From contig JAYKYS010000004.1 of the NCBI GenBank assembly GCA_036924285.1, positions 17,330,001 through 17,394,000 on the forward strand: a stretch of DNA of 64,000 nucleotides. Reading direction: 5' to 3'. This document shows positions 1-12,200 of the stretch, one piece after another. Each line of letters starts with the position of its first letter. Position 1 is the stretch's first letter. Both the position numbers and the translations under genes were made by a program. Under the pieces are notes generated by a model. It did no database searches and was not told the origin of the DNA. It worked only from the letters and a program-made list of their open reading frames with translations. This DNA is from Asterella californica. Lineage: Eukaryota; Streptophyta; Marchantiopsida; Marchantiales; Aytoniaceae.

Positions 1-300
1 ACAATCAGTGCATCTGAGTTACGGGCAGCTTTTCCTCACTATGTTGCAGTTGTGGCTCAAACTGTTGTGATGGAAGAGACCTTTGCACATAAGCTTGACA
101 TAGAGGATGAGTTGTTGTGTTGTGTATCTGCAGCATACAGCGACACAGTTCCAAAAATGCAATATTTTGTCATTTATCAAGAACTTGCTTTCTTTTTGAG
201 ATATGCGGATCGGAAAGAACTTTCTCCTTTGCGAAGAGGCGGTACAATGAGAGCTCCACTATCTTGGCAAAGTTTTTGTTGGCTTCCAAGCATAGTCTGA
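1..300 (+). other. Open frame entering from the left edge, unrecognised
   Basis: The frame is open from base 1 to a stop near 300, about 99 codons with no stop. I recognise no domain. It could be the tail of a transposon ORF or a gene exon cut by the window edge. The region that follows (300-1100) is AT-rich and shows nothing I can call apart from a small tRNA-like fold near 421-465. Confidence 0.2.
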
Positions 301-420
301 GCGGCATTGTGTGAGTTATTTCTGTTTTTCTTTTTGCTAGAATTCTTATTTTTTTGTAGTTGCATGCATGATGCATCTCAGTTAGTGGATCTAGGAGTTG
401 TTGTAACAGCTCCTATGAAG

Positions 421-465
421 TACTACGTCCAACTGGGAGCTTCAGGGGTTCAATCCCCTGTAGTA
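421..465 (+). other. Minimal tRNA-like fold (T arm plus acceptor stem)
   Basis: TACTAC at 421 can pair with GTAGTA at 460-465. Between them lies a good T arm: stem CAGGG/CCCTG around a GTTCAAT loop, a box-B-like sequence. The D arm and anticodon arm are missing, so it is not a normal tRNA. It is probably a tRNA-derived repeat remnant or chance. Confidence 0.2.
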
Positions 466-1099
466 TTTTGTGTGCAGAGTTCAATGATTTATTTCTCTGG
501 AAAATGTGGCATGAACATACTCTTATCCAAACCTCTCCTATCGCTTCATAAATAAAAACCCATATACATGATTTTGTTTCGAAAAGAGCTCCTGATCGAG
601 TTCTATTCATTGTCACATATTGAAGCTCTCCTGATAATCAATAGTCAGCTTCATAGCCAACAAACAAAAGAAATAATCAAAAATCTATAAGCTTAATTTA
701 TACTTAGCACAAATTAACTAAGGCTCACAAATGTGACAGATAAAATTCTAGCATGCAATTGGATCGGAGACAATAAGAGCCAAACTGTTTGAAAATTGCT
801 TCAAAGACAATTTGTGCATCAAGACATAAAAGTGATATATAACTTTGCAAACTTTAGAAAGTGTATCTTTTATGAATATGTGCTGGTACTAAGTCTACAA
901 TATAAACAGTAATGCTATGTAAGTTTCCGAAAGAACTCTTGCACACAACATAAAACATAAACTATAATGTTATTAAGTTTTCGAAACAACTCTTGCACCC
1001 AACATGACACCTTGTCAATGAATGATACATGTACATAACAAAGATCAAAGCAAGATAGCTTATGTGGGACTGTAAAGGAAGTAATGATGCTATCACTTA

Positions 1100-3033
1100 C
1101 CATTAGGAGGTAGTATGCACGTAAAAAATGTTCTCTCTTGACTCAGTCTTCCATGCACTTGTCCGTTCATGTAGCACTCGTAGTGTGGAAATCCTATGCC
1201 GCACCGTGGGGTGTTGAGGACATCATTGATATATCTTGATGGGCTCTCGTCCGATATTCTCATTTCAGTCCATGTAACATGCTGACAATAGAGCCTCGTG
1301 AGTCTTAGGATAGTGAACCCTTTTCGTGAAAAACTTGTTGATGATAGAGTTGAAAGTCTCTGACATATAGTTCTCTCGAGCTCTAGTGTAGAATTTCATC
1401 TTTGTGATGTAATGACATTCGTCAAGAACTCCACCATAGCGTGATGGGTAGGAAAACTTAAACATGCAGAAAGGTTATACATATCAACCAAGGAGACAAA
1501 GAACTCATAATGATTTCAAATCCAAAGGAGGACAAGATAGATGAAAATTTACTCATCACGCTATATGTATCGGAGGCAGACGTGTTAAAGTCCGAGATGG
1601 TGCAGCAAGATCTGTCTCCGAGGAGAGTCGTGCACGTTGTACGGTCACATGTCCAATGATCTACAACATTTCTAATGTCCAAGATCAACACAATGGTGTC
1701 GTTCTCATCTGAAACATAACGAACATCAGCACCCACGGTGTTCCTTGCATTCAGTTGACAACAAGTATAAATCCAACCCTTCAACTTGTTGACAAGACCA
1801 TGTGCTTGCTCAACCGTCTGAGATAGTTGTGGCACCCTCGATGATACCTCGCATTGTCATCACTCGTTGAACAAGTTCAAGCTTGTTCTCGATAGCATAA
1901 GCCCTTCCGGATCGTAGCCATACCACCAATTGTCTTTTGGTCAAGAGCTCAAGGTCAACCACTACCCCAACCTCCAAAACACCACCAGGCGGTCGCTTCT
2001 TCGTCTCCATCTCTTCCAAGAACTTCTAGATCACATTCTTGCACTTATGCCACAAGTCATTTTGACTCACGATCCCGTGACGCTCCAAGATGACGTCCAT
2101 GGAGGACTTGTCATTGTGCACAACTTCGTCTGGGACTACCCCACGTGCAATTGATCGCTGGATACCAAGCTTGAATGCGACATCCTTGATGAGCCATGCA
2201 TTGTTACCCATCTCAACAAGAGTCATGTTGATCATTTCAATGACACAACCATCATATGCATCAATAAATGCACATGTACCATTGTAGTCATTTTGCATAA
2301 AGTCATATCGCAAGTCAGCATACATTAGAAAGTTCTCAGTAATTAGCCACATAAATTACAATTTTGTTAGATTATGACATATAGCATACATATGCAATCG
2401 ATAAGATCTATCATACTACACTTACCAACTATGAGGGAGTCATCGATCAATGGAAAATATATTGACGTGAGCAGCAGACTGCACCTTCTCCTTCTTCTCT
2501 TTTCCAGCGATCAAGAGTCTCTTCAATCATCCAATTCTACGTCTCCTCCCACTCTAGAAACTAAAAAAGTGCTTTCGTGCTATGTGTATTAAGCCAACCT
2601 CTATTCACAGAGTCCAAATATATATATCTTAACTCCGTGCCTAATGTGACACAATACATACGATATGTTATATCGAGAATGCTATAATATAACTCCATCT
2701 CCGTAGATAACCAAAGAAAACTTGTGTTGACTCGGTCACTTGAACTTCAGAGACCAAGTGTGATGGATCATCTTGATCCTAGGAGGTAACAATTAGCTGA
2801 TCACAAAGCGGATGTGGACACTTGATTACAAAATCATGAAGTAACTCCTTAAGTTTGGACAATGATACACATCCAACTATGAGTAGCTCTTCACTTTTAA
2901 CCTCAAGCTCTCGGAGAGAGCTATCATGCTCATGATGAGACATGACATGAAAGATCTGAGAATCAACAACATGATTTACATCGATATGAGGTTCATCAAT
3001 TCTAGAAGTACACCCCGTAGTCACATCCTGCAC
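1100..3033 (-). pseudogene. Decayed DDE transposase-like gene (Mutator/Kolobok-like)
   Basis: Several neighbouring minus-strand frames read in one order like a plant or animal cut-and-paste transposase. First comes a zinc-like KCPHPLCDQL segment (2779-3033). Next is a stretch with ADLRYDF, a typical first acidic site, followed by VVHNDKSSMD and NDLWHKCKN (2026-2352). A lysine-rich linker follows (1810-2019), then a cysteine and histidine segment DHWTCDRTTC (1458-1835), and finally YMSETFNSIINK (1265-1465), which resembles the S-E-x-N-S block holding the last catalytic acid. Frame changes and in-frame stops separate the pieces, for example a stop just after ACYMD near 1265. No terminal inverted repeats were recognised. 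The family assignment rests on motif order only; another DDE superfamily is possible. Confidence 0.45.
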
Positions 3034-6000
3034 TTACAATATACATATACAATAAATAAAAACAATACGAGAATGAGTTTGCAAAAATGAGAAATCAAAT
3101 CAAAGCATAAGACAACAACCGCGTCTCAACTTGCGATGTCTAGAGACCAAGTGCATGAAGAACATCCGGATCAGCGATAGAACCTTCACTAGCATCTCGA
3201 TGTCGAGTCCCTCCGGATCTAGTCACCCTCTAGTATTACATCTGGAACCGAAACTCTAGCTTCCTCCTCCCTTGTCATCTGAACAATGAGGATCTCGAGC
3301 AGTAGCAAAAAGAAACTAGACACAGTGGTATCGTCTGCACCGGGTCCTAAAAGTCTCATTTGCTGAACATATCTCAACTACAACGACTCGGAGACTCCAA
3401 CTTTTTCTCTCGAGATCTCCGGACATCCTCGAGATAAATATCTATCTCAAAGTTGTCTAGGATGAACCTTAGACGGCATCGTGAGATATATGTCATTCAC
3501 TAACTAAGCTAAACCTAAACGGTAGAGGTCTTAAACTGTTGTCGTAACCAAAGTGTTCCAAAAATCAATGACTAACTCGTCATCATAATATAAAGAAATT
3601 GAATCAAGTACTATGAAATCAAATCTAAAATCAATCTAGAACCCCAAAAAAACTAAAACAATAGCACTAACTAAACTCTTTGAGAAAATAAACTGTGAGG
3701 ATCAAGCGAATTTCTCTACACATAGTTCGACCTAGTACTGTTAGTGCTAGCGGAAAAGACAGAAGTTTAGAGGAATCCGTCACACAAGAGATTGCGGCCG
3801 CTCGAGGAAGAGAGATCTTCTTTTGCCCTCTGATTGTTAACTTGTCAGACCGGATCCGTAGATATAGCCGCCGGTTTCAACCATCAAAAAATGATTCCGA
3901 AAATTTGAAAAGTAAACAAAAGGTTGTATAATCATCGACCGATAGATTGAGAAAGCATTTTTGTTTCTGTTTCAGTTAAACAAATTCTTCTGTCGTAAAT
4001 TTAAGATCATTATATTGGATAGTTTTTTGCTATAGATAGGTCGAAATTCCAAAAGTCGAATATTTTATTATAACAAGTGAAAACGGTCCATTCGGTCTCT
4101 TATCGGTTCTAAACCGTTTGAGGTTGAATCTTACGATGGACTGGTTCAAAATGAAACCTTTCACATTCTGAAAATCCAGTAAACCAAGGCCCACCGCTCA
4201 TATACGGGCCATTGTGGTTTAACTATGGAATGTTGTATTTCTCTTTGAAAGAATTAGTCTTCTTTACATGCCGAAGCAGTAGTTTATCTTGTCATATTAT
4301 GTAATATCTTATTTAGCAGATCCGATTGTTTTATGATATGACCTACTTATATAATTTCTGCGCACCACCAGAAAAAATGGAATATATGTTAGAATTAATA
4401 TACATCTTCTTCACGAAGATATCCGATATCATAATTGAAACTTCTTTATATCATTTGATTGAAATGTTCAAAATTTCCATTATCTGCTAATGGTGTCCAA
4501 GATAAATTCCAAAGGGAACGTAAATTATCACAATTTCTTTATATCTATCAATACAATGAATATCACGAACCGACTTGGTACAGGTAGAAGCAAATGTACA
4601 TCTCAAAGCCAACATCACAGTGATAAAGGATAAAGGACCCTCATTCTTTCTAAATATCACCAATTCTTTTGTCCCCTTCGTATTTGAAGAGCATCTCATT
4701 TCACGTAGCTTTTACCGTTCGTATTATCTTCCTTCTTACAGGATATTACACTTGGTAAAATGTTCTCGCTTTGTAAAATGTTCTCCCAAATGGAAAACAT
4801 CTTTTCAAAGCGTAAGAATTCTTCCTGTGATGCAACTCAAATACTCCAGAGCATTTACGAAACCTAATGCCCCGGTGGCCTGCAACCCGGTTTCAGGGTG
4901 TACTCGAGGCGTACTACCGACACACGATGCCAGAACCACCGACTCCTCATGCTTGTTTCATTCTCTTCCTCACTTCGCACTTTGCTAGGACAGAAGAACA
5001 GCCAGTCGGACAGTCACACATCTTGTGTATTACTCCCGATGGTTCATTATTTCCTTCAAGAACGGAAACCACGAATACCCGGTTCCTGGAAACGACATCT
5101 TCGACAACCCGAGAATCCATCGGAATCCCAGTGTTTAGCATCGAGGAGAAACTGCAAATCAAGATGTCTGATTGCGAAATCAACCCGTTCAATAGAGACT
5201 AACTAGATTCCGCCATGTGCAACTTGAAGTTGAAGTCCTCTAATGTACAATCATTCCCACCCTCTGCTCATTCAAATGTATTTCAGAGTCTGATATCCAT
5301 TTTTTCCAACAGAGGTGGCAGAGACTTGACTCCTTTCTGGAGCCGAAACACACGCGCATACACACCCCTATCAAAGAATGAGAAAATTAAAGGCCCCATC
5401 TTACCTCTGCTCCTTTGTACCAAAATACCCTCGATAGAATCATGCCCTACTCGTCATAGCTGACCCAGTGACGTAAGCTTCATCCTTTAGAAGCATGGAG
5501 TTTGGAATGTAAGAAAAACATTACAGAAGTGACAGTCTAACTCTGATTCAGCTTTTTACAATACCAACACTGCTAGAATGAAGCCACTGCTTGGACAAAC
5601 CATCTGAACCATCAAGGATCTTAAATGTGAAACTTTGCGATGGAACTGAGGCGTACTTCTAACCTACAACTACGTGACTGCATCACCTGGGAACACCTCT
5701 AGCTAATCGAGTCACCTCACCCCTTACCCCCTGTGTTGCGGGTAGAACTCCAGGGGTGGGGGCCCATGTATATTTTTCCACAACTAAGTGTATGCCAGCC
5801 GGTCAAGGGGACAACAGGGGATGTAAAAGAATGTTGAATCTTACTTTCTAGCGATGTTCAGATACATCAATTAACTACAGGGTAACTTGAGGAGTTCCTC
5901 CGAACTGTATGGTGTCTTCAAGCTCCCACAAATAACTGGACATCCACAAACGATCACACGCGCGACTCAGTCCAAGGAGCATGCAGTAAGGCGTTAAAAC

Positions 6001-6277
6001 CAGTATCCGCGAATATTAAGAAACCTAAAGTAATGGCAACGACTACATACAAGTTTCGGGCTACTAGGTGGCGTCGGTATACCATCTTGTTCTTCGTCTG
6101 ATTTGGTCCGACAAAGAACAAAGAACAAGATGGACCGCCGTGGTAGACAGCTGCTCAACCATTCTTGCAATAGGAGATTTCGGGAAGGTGGAACACATAC
6201 TTCAATTTAGCACAAGAAACAGGAACGTCTGTCTCTCAGGAGTATCCACTGTGCGTATCATAAATTGTTGAGCTTCA
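3034..6277. other. Intergenic region and probable 3' UTR of the EDR2-like gene
   Basis: No gene is supported here. Short open frames on both strands around 4575-5200 (up to 137 codons) have no recognisable domain. The part just right of 5900 is likely 3' untranslated sequence of the minus-strand EDR2-like gene that stops at 6278. An imperfect hairpin lies at 6082-6133 (arms CCATCTTGTTCTT and AAGAACAAGATGG). Confidence 0.4.
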
Positions 6278-9200
6278 TCATGTGCCTGTGAAAGGAACTG
6301 CTGACTCCACTCTGATTCGATTAATTCGTACAGCGCCTAGCACGTACTCTGGCAACTCGCACTCTTCCTTGGCCTGTGGCTCAAAGAAAATTATGTTCCC
6401 AACAATAGTAAGTCTCAATAAGGTCTGTATTATATTTTGAAGAGAAACAGCACCAAAGAAAGTCAACTGTTTCTACGCATGCAAATATCTTGGCGCTACA
6501 TATAGGCAATACTCCTCACAAACTACTAAATTTGTACGGAAGAGATCTGGATTACCTCAATCAAAATGCCCAAATCAACGACAAGGCTCGTGACATAACC
6601 CAGCACTAAGCCTATGACACCCCGGGCCACTGATGATGACCCGATGTCGACATCGATCTACATACGCAACATACGCAACAAACGCAACAATCTCATTTAA
6701 GGCAAAACGGCAAGAATGCAGCCAAAATATACAGGACACTCTAGCCCACAACACAGAACGTCTGACGATGACGGATGCGCCAAAGCATGTATATGTCCAC
6801 GTTCCTCAAAATACAGCTCGGAAACTGGCCATTTTCTTATTTCTTGCCTGAAGCTCCATGTGAATTATACATAGTCCGCTGCGTACCGATGGATGGACCA
6901 TACGCAGTCTATGCATCTCCATTCCCAAAGTACCAGTGAACCAAATGCCGAGAATCCCTAGTCAACAGAAGCTGGACGCTTGAAAGTCACTATGTACACA
7001 CTTGCAGCATCCTGTTCGCCAGGACCGCAGGAGAAAGAAAGTGCCTTACCTCTAGGAAGTTGTCTTCTCTTAGGTATCGACAAGTTACAGCTCGGCCTAA
7101 TAGACATGCTTTGGTGCCTACAGCGCGCTTTACCATCCAGTAACCCTGATATCCAACAAATGAAAGTGTTTTCAGTTGACTTCCTACCAGCAGGCAAACC
7201 TACATACGAACAAGTAGCTATTTTGGTAATGCTCCATCGATCCCGAAGGTCCAGGAGAAAGGCAGCTTCGAGAAGTCAAACATCTTAAAACAAGACACTT
7301 CCGCAGTGAAAAGGAACATTCTTCGCCTGATGTGCTTTACCACGTACTGTATCACCCCACAAGTCCCCCATGCAAACATACACGAATAACAACTTATGAT
7401 TAGTTTACTTCCTCATTCGAGAGCGTACGAGATATGACTCACCTCAACTATACTTGGAATAAGCTTAAATCGTGCATTCCGATATGCATCGTCCCCATTT
7501 ACAAATCGATCAAGCAATGATCCTTTTCTGACTGGCCTATCTGCAACATAATAGAAAACCATACTGTAGTTTGGCTTTGCTGGGACCTGCACGCATATTT
7601 AGCGCAGGTAATCAAAGCTCTACAACATTTACATTAAGGCATCCGTGATTCACTTCAAGTACATGTGAAACTGGAAATACGCATCGTTCTAGGGAAGAGT
7701 AATATACCTGCAGATTGACGACAAGGATGAACGGTGCCGTCTTCCCAGCAGCAGACTGCAATAAGTACGAAAAGACAAGGACAAATATGAACAAAGGAAC
7801 AGAAACCAAAACAAAAAACGTAGAAACACGTGCAAGCGAACACAACCCAAATCATGTTAACCTTCTTTTCCATTCCCCGTTGATCGCTTCGAGATCGTGT
7901 GGCCCAGCTGTTGATTTTCCTAAGGTAACCCAGAGCATTTTACATCCCTACTCACTTCAGAGGATGAACTATGTTCAAAGTTAGCGGCTTTCATCCCTAT
8001 TTCACTTCAGAGATGAACTATGCTCAATGTACGCCGCTAACCATCGATCTCTACCAGCTGATAAGTTCTTCCTTTAATTACTATATCACACTAACTCAGA
8101 GTCACTTCTAGCTCGACAAAATCCCAAGAATAAACACCTGCACAATAGAATTCGAGTTCTTTGCGACGAAGTCGACTCTCTCCTCTGAATACATCCAGTC
8201 AACAGCCATCAACTTTAACAGGGGATCCGTTCCTGGAACCTGCAATTTTGCCCAACGGGGTACAGACCGATTAGAGGTATACTTCAAACATAATAACATT
8301 CATGATTTCACTTCCCATGGCGCTGAGCTCCATTCCCACCTCTACTAGGCAACAATATGCTGACTGGACCCTCAACCTACGGCCTCTAAAAGGATGAACT
8401 CAATATCCCTGAGTGGAAAAGGCTTGAAAACCATCTGCGGCACTTTCACCAGGGATGCTGAAAGTAGGGCAGCTGAGTCCGTGGAGTCCGTGTCTTTTCT
8501 GAATCTCTTTTGGTAGTATGTAAGCTCCTATACGCCGCTCTATCACGGTATATGTATATAGGACTAGAAATCAAGAACTATCTACATACGCTGAAAATTG
8601 AGCCATACACGTACATAGTAAGGAGAACGATACATCAATAACTTGATGTATCTAAAATGTATAACCCAGGGTCCTCTGCTTTAGAAAAACAAGATACGCC
8701 GGTCTATATGATTAGCCGCCCGATGCAAGAACTAACCACATACGTTTCGGGTAACATAAACAAGTAAAAGTAGTCTGTAAGCGACAGCAAGTTGCTTACC
8801 TTGAGACCATCGTCATTGTAGGTCCGTCCTCGGACCATGAACCCCTTGCCACCAGGTTCGGACCAGCAATCGCTATCTTTATCGTATACACTACGTCGCA
8901 AAGTGCCTTTAAAAGCGCTTGCATTAATGGTTACAGGTAGCGCACTAAGCACCAGCTCACCATTCTCTTCTCTAGCTGCAGATGGATTTTATATATTAAT
9001 AACATGAACGTGTAAACATCTTCTCGCCCATTGTTAAGGGTCTTAAGACAAGCGCGACTAATTTTGACTAATATGAACAAATGTCCTCATCTCAGGAAAA
9101 GAACAAGTCCAATATCAAATCAGAGGTCCTGACAATACCTGGTGGTCGCTTACTGGGTAGACCCATCATAACACTCCACGAAAGAGCCCTGAATCTGTGG

Positions 9201-12200
9201 CTATGACCCGGAGTCTGAGATCAAGAATTTTCAGGTCAGGTATCAAGACTCGACTATAAGATTTAACCCAAACAGATAACCAAGTCGCTATTTCCCTAGG
9301 AGTCCTAAGAAATCTATATCCTAGCCAGAACTCAAATCAACAATGACCTTAGCAGCGACAGAAGCAAATTTTGGAGAAGCGAAGTTCCATACTGTGCGAA
9401 AGAAAAAGCGCCTCTTGCGCCCACAGAGATTCATCAAATTATCGAAAAAGGACAGCATCCTCACTGCAGACCTTGTGGGCAGACTTGCTCTCATCTTCTT
9501 CACTATCTCCACCTTCTGTATCATCAGCTGGCTCTGCACCCATAATAGCGTCATAAAATTCTTCGTTGGACTCGGGAACCTGAACCAGTGATTCAGGAGG
9601 TGAATCCGGAGAATCTGACGATTTTCTCCCCGCCTTAAGACTTGTTCCCATTATAACTCGTTCTGCTGCCTCCGGTGTCATGCTAAGCTCTGGCTTCGCT
9701 GCAAAGAACTCTCTGAGCCCTGACAAACAGATAAAAAATCTAATAGGTCACAACTCAGAAGTTGCGATGTCCACGCCAAAAAAGCTGTCACTCATAGAAG
9801 ATACTTATGAACTAAAACTTACTATAAAGATAATACACCAGCAAATTAAACAAAGGAAAAGAAACAAAAACACACAAAGGTACTCCGAGTCAGACATATC
9901 TATCAGATGGAACAAACCTGCAATACGGCAGAGCATAACACAAGGAACAGTCTTGTGAAATTTTGCATAATGACTGGCCTTCCAACGACCCCATCCAGTC
10001 GATTTGACTTCCATAATCTGAGTGACCAAAGATCGCGGTGCATTGGCCCCAGGCCTCGCAGGAAGAGGAGTAATCTCCCAGATACCAGCTGTAGCAGGAA
10101 GCAGAATCGCGTAGAACACACCAGGAAAGACCAAAGGTAACAAGCTTAAACAGAGACTTCGAACCAAGAACAAATGAACAAGGACTAAATTTTGCACTAA
10201 CTTATGCATCCAAGCGCACTGTAAAAGACAACTGTGGAAGTTCCCCAAACAGTGCATTAATGCATGGAAAGAGTAGAATACAATAGCGTCTACTTACGAT
10301 TGAAATCGATACGCTGGTATCCATGTCTTACTGGCTTGGTCTTGTGTATAGTGGAAATTTGATGGATTACTGCGTGGAGTCAATAACAGATAAAAGTCAG
10401 CCCAGAGCAAAACTGATAAGAACTTAGAGAGGATGGTTAACGACACATTAAACACGTTGAGATTCGATTCGGTTCGAACTTACAGTAGGAACCATCTTGA
10501 TCACGACGCCAATACCGCGAGAAAACAAAATCTCTCTTTGCGTGCCATCTGTTTCAGAGCGTCCAACCAACGTACGAGTGTGAGAGAAGTATCATAACGC
10601 ATTCCATGGCGCAGACTTTCGACCACAAACCCCGCGCTCTGAAACCCGAGATGGGTTGAGAAGAATAGAAATAGAAGAACCAACCACCTGGAAAGGGGAA
10701 AGACTTACAGAAGAAGAAACACGACTTACCGTGAAGGACGTTTGGTCCTTACCTTTCGATCTTCCAGCTAAGAAGGTTTTAAGGCTAATTCCAAAACGCG
10801 CTGGACAACAAGGCAACTGCTCTACACTCTATGTTACACAATCCATCAAATAATGCACAGGCATACAGTGCACACCTCCAACTGAGGTTCATTCTTCTTG
10901 GCATTCAGAGGGATGGGTACCTGCTCGGAACTTAAACTTAGCCTAGAGCCCAAGGTTGGGGTGCTTGTAAGGTAGTTCTTGAAACTTCGAGTTCTTCCGG
11001 ATACTCTCTCCATCAAGGAGGTTGATGACGGTTCTGTCTTTTTCTTTAGTCGGGAAATTTTAACCCCTCACTCTTTCACAGTCTATTCCATGGCGGATTC
11101 GAACATGTTCCAGAGGTTCTCTGATAGGTCTGTACCTCTCATGATCTCTTGACACTGTCTCTGGCCTACTCCCGGCTTTCTTGACAGGTCTGTCTTGCAC
11201 TCAAGTGGTCCCGAACAACTTCTTGGGTATCTATTGGACGTTAATCTTCCAAGTTCCATGGCCACTTAACCTTCGCTATGTCCCTCCGATCTTCCAATGT
11301 TCTATACATCACACATCGCCTTTCCTGTGCTAGTAAAGGCAGCACCCATCATTACCCGGAAAGCTTTCAAGTTGATAGCCTCCCGTCGATCTCTATATTT
11401 GGAATTAGCATTCCAAACCGCAGCTCTTATTCGATTGCAGGTAGTGTGGTGTGCAAGAATACAGCAACGTTAGTTGTGAATGAAATGTCTCTACTGACAA
11501 GGAATTGCTTAACCCATTTACCTTTACATGGCCTTTCTCAGCAGATTTAAGGGATGTCTCCTCGCACATGCAATCGTCTCAAAATTCCACCCCTAGATAA
11601 GTATAAGATTTCACCCTGGGAATGGATTGTGCGCCACAATTCCAGTTCAGAAATCTAAGAGAGGTGAACTTGGAGATAGCTGGGATGCTTAGACAAGCTG
11701 GATGCCTCCGACAAGTCTTCCGCTGTTAGATTAATGTTAAGTCCTAACAAGGACATTAAACTAACAGCGGAGTCCGACAAGTCAACAACTTCTGAACCCT
11801 TTATTCGAACCTGTCACATCGATATCGTTACATCACGACGCTATTCTGAGAAGAAAAATTCATTACTGAACTTTGCAATTCACCTCTTAAAATACTTGGG
11901 GTCAAAAGTCCCGTAGACTATGTCGGAGTGGCCGTCGAGTTGCTCCACGAGTTCCAAATCTGCTGTCAGGACGTCCCACCTGTGGAGCAACCGCCACCGG
12001 ATCCCACAGGAAAAAACATATGCATGAGAATGGCGAGCGTAGTGATCCTCAGCACTGCACCTCATATCAAACGCAATTAATAACCAATCTGGAGCCACTG
12101 GGGACGCTACTCACTCATATCTCAACGATTTCTCCAAACTCATGACCATTTCGAAGATAGTGTCCGGGGCAGCATCAACGACCCCAACAGACTTCATAAT

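Noticed and set aside
4575..5206. Cluster of overlapping frames up to 137 codons
   Set aside because: No domain, no splice pattern and no consistent strand; probably noncoding flank of the EDR2-like gene.
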